A stretch of DNA of 20,443 nt. It comes from Prevotella sp. UBA2755. Its GTDB lineage: Bacteria > Bacteroidota > Bacteroidia > Bacteroidales > Bacteroidaceae. Positions 6,873 through 12,848 of the stretch are shown one piece after another (the stretch's first letter is position 1; the number at the start of each line of letters is the position of its first letter). The translations under genes and the position numbers were made by a program. The notes beneath the pieces were generated by a model. The model had not been told where the DNA came from. It did no database searches and saw only the letters and a list, made by a program, of their open reading frames with translations. The stretch covers positions 1 to 20,443 of the forward strand of contig DEJF01000041.1 in assembly GCA_002353225.1 (NCBI GenBank), in the 5' to 3' direction.

Positions 6873-8645
6873 TTATTTTATATGGAGGAAATAGGGCAGA
6901 CGAGCCTGAATGGCACTCTGCTTGTTGATGCCTTTGATGTAATGGAAAGGCTCATAATACTCTCCTAAGGTGGCACGCATCTGCTCGTCAAGGTAACTTT
7001 CCTTGTTGGTGACACTCATGATCTGGTCCATCCAGTCAGTAGGAGCAGGGTAAGATGCCGTCTTGTATTCATTAAGTTTTGCGAGTTGTGCTGCCTTCTT
7101 CACGGCATCGTCCAAAGAACCGATAGCGTCAACAAGTTTAATGCCGAGTGCATCGTTACCTAACCATACACGCCCCTGGGCAATCTCCTCTACAGCATCT
7201 ACGGACAGTTTGCGACCGTCAGCGACACGCTTGCGGAAGAGTTCATAGCCGCGACCGATATACTGGTCAAGCAGTGCCATCTCCTCTTCGTTGAAAGGAC
7301 GTGCGATGGTACCGAAAGCAGCGTGCTTGTTGGTCTTCACCTCGTCAAACTTAATACCCAGTTTGTCGGTCAGCAGTCCGCTGATATCAGGGAACATACC
7401 GAAGATACCGATAGAGCCGGTGATGGTGGTGGGCTCGGTATATATATAGTTGGCAGCGCAACTGATATAGTAGCCACCTGATGCCGCATAGCCACCCATA
7501 GATACAACAACAGGCTTCTTTGCCTTCAGATTGGTGACGGCATGCCATATCTGCTCAGAGGCATAGGCGGAACCACCAGGAGAGTTGACACGTAATACCA
7601 CAGCCTTCACGTCATCGTCCTCAGCGAGTTTTTCCAAGTCTTTGCAAACGGTAGTGGCAACAATATTATGTTCCTGCTGAGTCAGATCGCCTGTCTCGGA
7701 GTCTATGATTTCACCGTAGGCATAATAGACAGCAATCTCCTCGCCCTTTTCTTTCTTACCTTTTACGTTGATCATGTCAGAGATAGAGAGTTGCTTGATA
7801 TGGTCGTCAGCATCTATCTTCAAGAGTTTCTTGATTTCCCCCTTCACCTCATCGGTGTACATCAATTTGTCGACCATCTTCATCTTAACCAAATCGGGCT
7901 GGTTGGCAAGGGTGATAAAGCGGTCAGCGTAAGCGTTCAGGGAGTCGACAGATATCTTGCGGCTTTCTGAAACGTCCTTCAGCATCACTTTCCAGATACC
8001 TGTCATATAGGCGGTCACCTGCTCACGGTTAGGCTCACTCATGCCGTCAGCAGTCATCATTTCAGGAGCGCTCTTGTATTTACCTACCTTGCAGAGTTGG
8101 AATTTCACCCCAAACTTAGCGAGGAGGTCTTTGAGGAACATGGGGTTGGAGGCAAGACCATGCCAGTCAACCATTCCTTGTGGGTTCAGGTAAACCTTAT
8201 CAGCCACAGAGCAAATATAATAGGTGGTCTGTGTGTAACTGTCACCGTAGGCAATAATCCATTTACCGCTTTTCTTGAAGTCGAGCAATGCCTCACGGAT
8301 GGCATGGGCAGAGGCAGGGGTGTCGATAGAGAAAAGTCCAGACTCCAGATAGATACCCTTGATGTTCTCGTTGTCCTTTGCCTTCTTGATGGAGGCGATG
8401 ATGTCGTCCAGTCCAAGGTTCTCTGTGACCTGCCCGTTCAAGAGGGCTATGATGTCTTCCTCAGCGCGTTCGTTCACTTGACCTGAAAGCATCAGGGTGA
8501 ATACGGAGTTGTCTTCTACAGGAACAGAAGATGCCGATGAGGCGGCAAGTCCTACTAAGGAAATCACGAAAAGAATTCCCATGATAAGGGAAAACACGAT
8601 AATGCCAGTAACGGTGGCAAATACATACTTGATAAAATCTTTCAT
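6873..8645 (-). CDS. sppA: Signal peptide peptidase SppA, long (67K) type
   Basis: SppA is a membrane-bound serine protease that degrades signal peptides left after secretion. The 590-residue product starts with a single transmembrane anchor (about 8-36) and contains the tandem S49/ClpP-like halves of the long form. The catalytic lysine is Lys191 in CKVGKYKSAPE. The nucleophile is Ser389 in SMGGYAASGGYYIS, with RVNSPGGSA at 352-360 forming the preceding loop. Both match the Lys/Ser dyad of E. coli SppA, which has a similar length (618). It is the first gene of the sppA-lpxK-punA-thiL operon, is expressed from a promoter at 8673-8704, and is divergent from groES. Confidence 0.95.
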   Translation of the reverse strand: MKDFIKYVFATVTGIIVFSLIMGILFVISLVGLAASSASSVPVEDNSVFTLMLSGQVNERAEEDIIALLNGQVTENLGLDDIIASIKKAKDNENIKGIYLESGLFSIDTPASAHAIREALLDFKKSGKWIIAYGDSYTQTTYYICSVADKVYLNPQGMVDWHGLASNPMFLKDLLAKFGVKFQLCKVGKYKSAPEMMTADGMSEPNREQVTAYMTGIWKVMLKDVSESRKISVDSLNAYADRFITLANQPDLVKMKMVDKLMYTDEVKGEIKKLLKIDADDHIKQLSISDMINVKGKKEKGEEIAVYYAYGEIIDSETGDLTQQEHNIVATTVCKDLEKLAEDDDVKAVVLRVNSPGGSAYASEQIWHAVTNLKAKKPVVVSMGGYAASGGYYISCAANYIYTEPTTITGSIGIFGMFPDISGLLTDKLGIKFDEVKTNKHAAFGTIARPFNEEEMALLDQYIGRGYELFRKRVADGRKLSVDAVEEIAQGRVWLGNDALGIKLVDAIGSLDDAVKKAAQLAKLNEYKTASYPAPTDWMDQIMSVTNKESYLDEQMRATLGEYYEPFHYIKGINKQSAIQARLPYFLHIK

Positions 8646-8672
8646 AACCTATTTAAAATTGACTATATTTTG

Positions 8673-8704
8673 CAAAGGTACGAATAAGTGAGAAGAAAAC
8701 CAAA
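8673..8704 (-). promoter_or_regulatory. Promoter of the sppA operon
   Basis: The minus strand has TTTG (8704-8701), 20 bases, then TACCTTTG (8680-8673), a full Bacteroidota-type promoter. The implied leader before the ATG at 8645 is about 22 nt. The -33 element lies inside a short inverted repeat (CCAAAT-TTT-ATTTGG, 8700-8714) shared with the groES side. Confidence 0.75.
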
Positions 8705-8725
8705 TTTTATTTGGATTTTCTCGAA

Positions 8726-8739
8726 CGGAAGTACTTTCG
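8726..8739. promoter_or_regulatory. Imperfect palindrome upstream of groES, candidate activator site
   Basis: CGGAAGTACTTTCG is symmetrical around GTAC with one mismatched pair. It lies about 40 bp upstream of the sigma-54-like promoter for groES, where an enhancer-binding protein or heat-shock regulator could bind. This is positional inference only. Confidence 0.3.
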
Positions 8740-8775
8740 GTCATCGATTCTGCCAAAGTGTCAGTTAGGAAAGAT

Positions 8776-8790
8776 TGGCACGTTTTTCGC
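8776..8790 (+). promoter_or_regulatory. Sigma-54-like -24/-12 promoter of groESL
   Basis: TTGGCACGTTTTTCGC carries the near-invariant GG (8777-8778) and GC (8789-8790) exactly 10 bases apart, and the -24 half TGGCACG is perfect. The -12 half reads TCGC instead of TTGC. A start near 8801 would give a leader of about 30 nt before groES. I found no TAnnTTTG box with proper spacing between 8700 and 8830, which makes this the best promoter candidate. Confidence 0.5.
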
Positions 8791-8830
8791 TTCTTTTCGG
8801 GCAGAAGTTTCATTTAAAAATTTAAGTATT

Positions 8831-9103
8831 ATGAATATCAAACCATTAGGAGACCGTGTGCTGGTAGTGCCCGCACCGGCAGAAGAGAAGATTGGCGGTA
8901 TCATCATTCCTGATACGGCAAAGGAGAAACCCCTGCATGGAACCATTAAGGCTGTTGGTCAGGGAACAAAGGATGAGGAGATGATCCTGAAAGCAGGTGA
9001 TGAGGTGCTGTACGGCAAGTATTCTGGCACTGAGTTGGAGTTCGAGGGTGAGAAATACCTGATGATGCGTCAGTCAGACGTGTTGGCAGTGATAGAGAAA
9101 TAA
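8831..9103 (+). CDS. groES: Co-chaperonin GroES (Hsp10)
   Basis: GroES is the lid of the GroEL folding chamber in the cytoplasm. The 90-residue product starts MNIKPLGDRVLVVP, contains the mobile loop EEKIGGIIIPDTAKEKP and ends SDVLAVIEK; this is the usual family length. The frame runs open further upstream, but homology begins exactly at this ATG, so the longer reading is rejected. It is followed 62 bp later by groEL. Its A-rich leader ending AAGTATTATG is almost identical to the leader of groEL. Confidence 0.97.
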   Translation: MNIKPLGDRVLVVPAPAEEKIGGIIIPDTAKEKPLHGTIKAVGQGTKDEEMILKAGDEVLYGKYSGTELEFEGEKYLMMRQSDVLAVIEK

Positions 9104-9143
9104 TGATTTCGAGATCTTGTGATATCGGAATCTCGCAATGTCG
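9104..9143 (+). repeat. Five degenerate 8-bp tandem units in the groES-groEL spacer
   Basis: Directly after the groES stop come TGATTTCG, AGATCTTG, TGATATCG, GAATCTCG and CAATGTCG, each fitting roughly NRATNTCG. The array also allows a hairpin (CGAGAT at 9110-9115 with ATCTCG at 9130-9135). It is short and degenerate, so its function, if any, is uncertain. Confidence 0.6.
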
Positions 9144-9165
9144 AATAATTTAAAAATAAAGTATT

Positions 9166-10794
9166 ATGGCAAAAGATATTAAATTCAATATTGAGGCTCG
9201 TGATCTGCTGAAGAATGGTGTGGATCAACTTGCCAACGCAGTGAAGGTAACCTTAGGTCCTAAGGGACGTAATGTTGTGATTGAGAAGAAGTTCGGTGCT
9301 CCGCAGATTACCAAGGACGGTGTGACCGTAGCAAAGGAAATCGAGTTGGAGGACAAGTTTGAGAACACAGGTGCACAACTCGTTAAGAGTGTTGCCTCAA
9401 AGACGGGTGACGATGCCGGTGACGGTACGACCACTGCTACCATCCTGACACAGGCTATCGTGACAGAAGGTCTGAAGAATGTGACGGCCGGTGCTAATCC
9501 CATGGACTTGAAACGTGGTATCGACAAGGCTGTGAAGGCTGTTGTTGACTTCATCAAGGACAATGCGGAGAAGGTAGACGACAACTACGATAAGATTGAA
9601 CAGGTTGCCACTGTTTCTGCTAATAACGACGAGGAGATTGGTAAACTGCTTGCCGACGCTATGCGTAAGGTTTCTAAGGATGGTGTCATCACTATCGAGG
9701 AGAGCAAGAGCCGTGATACCCATATCGGTGTCGTTGAGGGTATGCAGTTCGACCGTGGTTATCTGTCACCTTACTTCATGACAGACTCCGAGAAAATGGA
9801 GTGTGTGATGGAGAATCCATACATCCTTATTTATGACAAGAAGATTTCTAACATCAAAGATTTCCTGCCTATTCTGCAGCCAGCCGCAGAGAGTGGTCGC
9901 CCATTGCTCGTGATTGCTGAGGATGTAGACTCTGAGGCTCTGACGACTTTGGTCGTTAACCGTCTGCGTGGTGGTTTGAAGATTTGTGCTGTCAAGGCTC
10001 CTGGCTTTGGCGATCGTCGTAAGGCTATGCTCGAGGATATCGCCATCCTGACAGGTGGTGTTGTTATCAGCGAGGAGAAGGGCTTGAAGTTAGAGCAGGC
10101 TACACTTGAGATGCTGGGTACTTGTGACAAGGTAACTGTTTCTAAGGATAATACGACTATTGTCAATGGCGCTGGTGACAAACAGGCTATTCAGGATCGT
10201 ATCGCCCAGATCAAGAAGGAGATTGAACTGACAACCTCTTCTTATGACAAGGAGAAATTGCAGGAGCGTCTTGCCAAATTGGCAGGTGGTGTCGCAGTCC
10301 TCTATGTCGGTGCCAATAGTGAGGTGGAGATGAAGGAGAAGAAAGACCGTGTAGATGATGCTCTCTGTGCTACCCGTGCCGCTATTGAGGAAGGTGTTGT
10401 CGCTGGTGGTGGTACAACCTACATCCGTGCCCAGGAGTCATTAGTCAATGTCAAAGGTGCCAACGCTGATGAGCAGACTGGTATTAATATTATCTGCCGT
10501 GCCATTGAGGAGCCTCTGCGTCAGATTGCTGTTAATGGCGGTGGCGAGGGTGCCGTTGTTGTACAGAAGGTACGTGAGGGTAAGGGTGACTTCGGTTACA
10601 ATGCCCGTACTGATGAGTATGAGGACATGCGTAAGGCTGGTATCGTTGATCCTGCAAAGGTTGCACGTGTCGCACTGGAGAATGCTGCATCAATTGCTGG
10701 TATGTTCCTGACAACGGAATGTCTGATTGTTGACAAACCAGAGAAAGAGCCTGCTATGCCAATGGGAAATCCTGGTATGGGTGGCATGATGTAA
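9166..10794 (+). CDS. groEL: Chaperonin GroEL (Hsp60)
   Basis: GroEL forms the double-ring ATP-driven folding chamber. The 542-residue product has all hallmarks: LGPKGRNVVIEK at 31-42, the ATPase loop GDDAGDGTTTATIL near 81-94 and the conserved C-terminal ATPase region with VVAGGGTTYIRA. The Met/Gly tail ends PGMGGMM. Length matches the family (about 540-548). Codon use is strongly biased towards GGT, CGT and AAG, as expected for a very abundant protein. It is co-transcribed with groES and followed by a strong hairpin at 10824-10861. Confidence 0.98.
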   Translation: MAKDIKFNIEARDLLKNGVDQLANAVKVTLGPKGRNVVIEKKFGAPQITKDGVTVAKEIELEDKFENTGAQLVKSVASKTGDDAGDGTTTATILTQAIVTEGLKNVTAGANPMDLKRGIDKAVKAVVDFIKDNAEKVDDNYDKIEQVATVSANNDEEIGKLLADAMRKVSKDGVITIEESKSRDTHIGVVEGMQFDRGYLSPYFMTDSEKMECVMENPYILIYDKKISNIKDFLPILQPAAESGRPLLVIAEDVDSEALTTLVVNRLRGGLKICAVKAPGFGDRRKAMLEDIAILTGGVVISEEKGLKLEQATLEMLGTCDKVTVSKDNTTIVNGAGDKQAIQDRIAQIKKEIELTTSSYDKEKLQERLAKLAGGVAVLYVGANSEVEMKEKKDRVDDALCATRAAIEEGVVAGGGTTYIRAQESLVNVKGANADEQTGINIICRAIEEPLRQIAVNGGGEGAVVVQKVREGKGDFGYNARTDEYEDMRKAGIVDPAKVARVALENAASIAGMFLTTECLIVDKPEKEPAMPMGNPGMGGMM

Positions 10795-10823
10795 TGTAAC
10801 GTTTTGTAAACCAGACATATCAA

Positions 10824-10861
10824 AATGCGAGGAGTTGGAAGAAATTTCGGCTCCTCGCATT
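10824..10861 (+). terminator. Hairpin downstream of groEL
   Basis: The arms AATGCGAGGAG and CTCCTCGCATT are perfect 11-bp complements around a 16-nt loop, 30 bp after the groEL stop. The usual T-tract is absent. Instead a 16-bp AT palindrome (10859-10874) follows. It may work as a terminator or as a 3'-end stabiliser. Confidence 0.6.
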
Positions 10862-10900
10862 GATTTAAATCAATTTCTGTATAACTTTTTCAAAGAAATG

Positions 10901-10932
10901 TTTGTTTTGTGTGCGCAAACTTGCTATCTTTG
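10901..10932 (+). promoter_or_regulatory. Promoter of the candidate small RNA after groEL
   Basis: TTTG (10901-10904), 20 bases, then TATCTTTG (10925-10932) forms a full Bacteroidota promoter. No plausible coding frame follows before the terminator at 11039-11070. Confidence 0.7.
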
Positions 10933-10938
10933 CATCGT

Positions 10939-11070
10939 CGAAAGGTTAAAAGCCTTGACAAGATAATATTGAGATTTAGCGAAATAAAGATATTTTTTTG
11001 ATTTGTTTTAGTAGATTAGTTTTTAAGTAGTTTGTTTCAAAACCGATTGTCGTGAGACAGTCGGTTTTTT
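10939..11070 (+). ncRNA. Candidate independent small RNA of about 130 nt
   Basis: The stretch has its own promoter (10901-10932) and its own strong terminator (11039-11070), with no open frame of useful length. Near the 5' end AAGGTT-AAA-AGCCTT (10942-10957) can form a small stem. The middle is A/T-rich with purine and T tracts. The layout (Bacteroidota promoter, conserved-looking body, terminator) resembles small RNAs such as the Bacteroidales-1 class, but I cannot assign a family without a covariance search. A 6S-like or other regulator is possible. The 5' position is estimated from the -7 box. Confidence 0.5.
11039..11070 (+). terminator. Intrinsic terminator of the small RNA
   Basis: AAAACCGATTGTC pairs with GACAGTCGGTTTT around the tetraloop GTGA, with one G-U pair, and ends in a run of six T. 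A textbook intrinsic terminator. Confidence 0.85.
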
Positions 11071-11148
11071 ATGTTTTTTAAAACAAATTATTTTGTATTG
11101 TGCTTTCTTATTCGTAACTTTGGCATCGCCGAACTTACTTGTCACTCT

Positions 11149-11185
11149 GAAATGAAAAGAAAAGCAACCTTTTCTTTTGCATTTC
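11149..11185 (+). terminator. Long hairpin between promoter copies 1 and 2
   Basis: GAAATGAAAAGAAAAG pairs with CTTTTCTTTT-CATTTC, with one bulged G, around the loop CAAC. A transcript from promoter copy 1 would meet it after about 20 nt, so it could be a weak terminator or attenuator. Because it is AT-rich, its strength is uncertain. Confidence 0.35.
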
Positions 11186-11257
11186 TCTCGTTTTTTCGTA
11201 ACTTTGCCATCAAAGATGGCGAACTTACTCCGTCTCGGCAAAAAAATGAATTAATTC

Positions 11258-11289
11258 TTTTGTTTTGCTCTCGACTTTTCGTAACTTTG
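11258..11289 (+). promoter_or_regulatory. Promoter proximal to the kinase/RapZ fusion gene
   Basis: Third copy of the repeated unit: TTTTG (11258-11262), 19 bases, TAACTTTG (11282-11289). The expected start is near 11295, only about 5 nt before the ATG at 11300, so this mRNA would be almost leaderless. Transcripts from the two upstream copies would carry leaders of about 90 and 170 nt. Confidence 0.75.
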
Positions 11290-11299
11290 CAAGCAATAT

Positions 11300-12835
11300 A
11301 TGCATCAGTTACTAAATCTATATAAGCAATGGAGTGGGGCAGAGCCTGTGCAGACAGAGCAGTTGCCCGTTGCGGGAAGCAACCGTGTGTATTACCGGAT
11401 GACAGCGCAAGACGGTTCTACCGTGGTGGGTGTTATAGGTACCAGCCGTGATGAGAACCATGCCTTTATTTATCTGTGCCGTCACTTTACGAAGAGGCAG
11501 TTACCGGTGCCACACCTGTTGGCTGTCAGCGAGGATGAGTTGCGTTATCTGCAAACAGATCTTGGTACCGTGTCGTTGTTTGACGCTATCCGTGGTGGAC
11601 GTGAGGCTGGTGGGCGTTATACTTTGAAAGAGCAGGAACTGCTGAAGCGTACCATCCGTGAGTTACCGAATATCCAGATGCGTGGAGCCCGTGAGTTAGA
11701 TTTCTCCAATTGTTATCCTCAGGCGGAGTTTGATGTGAACTCTGTACTCTTCGACCTTAATTACTTTAAGTATTGCTTCTTGAAGGCGACAGAACTCGAC
11801 TTCCATGAGTTGAAACTGGAGGCAGACTTCCGTTTGCTCGCCAAAGACTTGACGGCAGAGAAGTGTGATGCCTTTCTCTATCGTGACTTCCAGGCTCGTA
11901 ACGTGATGCTCGACCCGAAGGGGGCTCCTTACTTTATTGATTTCCAGGGTGGACGTAAAGGACCATATTACTATGACCTTGCCTCTTTCCTCTGGCAGGC
12001 TTCAGCGAAATATCCCTATAAGTTACGTCGTGAACTGGTGTATGAATACTATAATGCGCTGAAACAGTTTACCGAAGTACCGACACCCCATCATTTCGTG
12101 GCACGGTTGTCACTCTTCGTCCTGTTCCGCATCCTGCAAGTGTTAGGCGCATACGGTTTCCGTGGCTATTTCGAGCGGAAACAGCATTTCATCACCTCAA
12201 TACCTCCTGCTATCCAGAACCTGCGGGAGTTATTAGCCGTCACCAATTTCCCCTATCCCTATCTGATGTCACTGCTCCGTAAATTGACGGAGTTACCACA
12301 GTTCCAGCAGATAGCGACAACGGCGACTCGTGCGGACGGCTATAAGACGACAGACAGGAATCCCTATACTCCGCATCCACAGGACGGACCACCCACTTTC
12401 TCAAAGTATGACGCACAAGGTCCGTTGGTGGTGAAGGTCTATAGTTTCTCTTATCGTAAGGGTATCCCGGAGGATGAGAGTGGGAATGGTGGAGGCTATG
12501 TGTTCGACTGCCGAAGCACCCACAACCCAGGACGTTATGAGCCGTATAAACAACTGACGGGACTCGATGAGCCGGTTATTCGTTTCTTGGAGGATGACGG
12601 TGAGATACTGACCTTTTTGGAGAGTATCTATAAACTTGCCGATGCCCATGTCCGTCGTTATATCCAGCGTGGCTTCACCTCGCTGATGTTCTCGTTCGGA
12701 TGTACGGGAGGACAGCATCGCAGTGTCTATTCCGCCCAGCATCTTGCCGAGCATCTCCATGACAAGTTCGGCATTGAAGTGCGAATCTGTCATCGTGAGC
12801 AAGGTATCACTCAAACTCTACACTCTACACTCTAA
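11300..12835 (+). CDS. AmgK-like aminosugar kinase fused to a RapZ C-terminal domain
   Basis: The 511-residue protein has two parts. Residues 1 to ~335 form an aminoglycoside-phosphotransferase-fold kinase most like the MurNAc/GlcNAc anomeric kinase AmgK: YRDFQARNVML (catalytic Asp196, Asn201), then YFIDFQGGRKGPYYYDLASFLWQ, where DFQ carries the metal-binding Asp214. Residues ~377-500 match the RapZ C-terminal domain: FSYRKGIP, YVFDCRSTHNP, LTGLDEPV, and the loop GCTGGQHRSV at 467-476. In E. coli this loop belongs to the glucosamine-6-phosphate-binding part. The RapZ N-terminal P-loop domain is absent, and so is the basic RNA-binding tail. A linker (337-375) joins the halves. The murU-like gene follows 13 bp later, so a role in peptidoglycan sugar recycling is likely. 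The last codons (LHSTL) come from a heptanucleotide repeat. Confidence 0.88.
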   Translation: MHQLLNLYKQWSGAEPVQTEQLPVAGSNRVYYRMTAQDGSTVVGVIGTSRDENHAFIYLCRHFTKRQLPVPHLLAVSEDELRYLQTDLGTVSLFDAIRGGREAGGRYTLKEQELLKRTIRELPNIQMRGARELDFSNCYPQAEFDVNSVLFDLNYFKYCFLKATELDFHELKLEADFRLLAKDLTAEKCDAFLYRDFQARNVMLDPKGAPYFIDFQGGRKGPYYYDLASFLWQASAKYPYKLRRELVYEYYNALKQFTEVPTPHHFVARLSLFVLFRILQVLGAYGFRGYFERKQHFITSIPPAIQNLRELLAVTNFPYPYLMSLLRKLTELPQFQQIATTATRADGYKTTDRNPYTPHPQDGPPTFSKYDAQGPLVVKVYSFSYRKGIPEDESGNGGGYVFDCRSTHNPGRYEPYKQLTGLDEPVIRFLEDDGEILTFLESIYKLADAHVRRYIQRGFTSLMFSFGCTGGQHRSVYSAQHLAEHLHDKFGIEVRICHREQGITQTLHSTL

Positions 12836-12841
12836 ACTCTA
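12814..12841 (+). repeat. Heptanucleotide repeat across the end of the kinase/RapZ gene
   Basis: Four units (AACTCTA, CACTCTA, CACTCTA, AACTCTA) followed by a partial CACTTAT run up to the murU ATG. The kinase/RapZ stop TAA (12833-12835) lies inside the array. Loss of one 7-bp unit would shift the reading frame into the murU frame, which has no stop here. Confidence 0.8.
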
Positions 12842-12848
12842 CACTTAT

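Larger units (their letters stand above)
11091..11289 (+). repeat. Threefold tandem repeat of an ~84-bp promoter unit
   Basis: Units start at 11091, 11175 and 11258. Each opens with TTTTG, then exactly 19 bases, then TAACTTTG (11115-11122, 11199-11206, 11282-11289), all in the core TTCGTAACTTTG. Units 1 and 2 also share GAACTTACT downstream, and units 2 and 3 share CTCTCG upstream of the box. The periods are 84 and 83 bp. The copies are diverged, so the duplication is not recent. Confidence 0.75.

Noticed and set aside
8711..8830. 40-residue N-terminal extension of GroES
   Set aside because: Family homology starts exactly at ATG 8831, and the stretch contains the promoter signals.
8700..8830. 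CIRCE (HrcA) element before groES
   Set aside because: No TTAGCACTC-N9-GAGTGCTAA or close variant found; only the sigma-54-like site and short palindromes.
9104..9143. CRISPR-like array
   Set aside because: Units are 8 bp, degenerate and contiguous without spacers; no cas genes nearby.
11023..11241. 72-residue basic protein on the minus strand
   Set aside because: Runs across the small RNA terminator and promoter repeats in antisense; Lys/Arg-rich by AT composition, no support.
11071..11325. Possible 84-residue protein across the promoter array (plus strand)
   Set aside because: Its residues (RNFGIAELT, RNFAIKDGELT) are translations of the repeated promoter TTCGTAACTTTG; no start signal or protein-like composition.
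12723..12848. 42-residue N-terminal extension of MurU
   Set aside because: It overlaps the kinase/RapZ gene in another frame and reads through the heptamer array; nucleotidyltransferase homology begins at ATG 12849.
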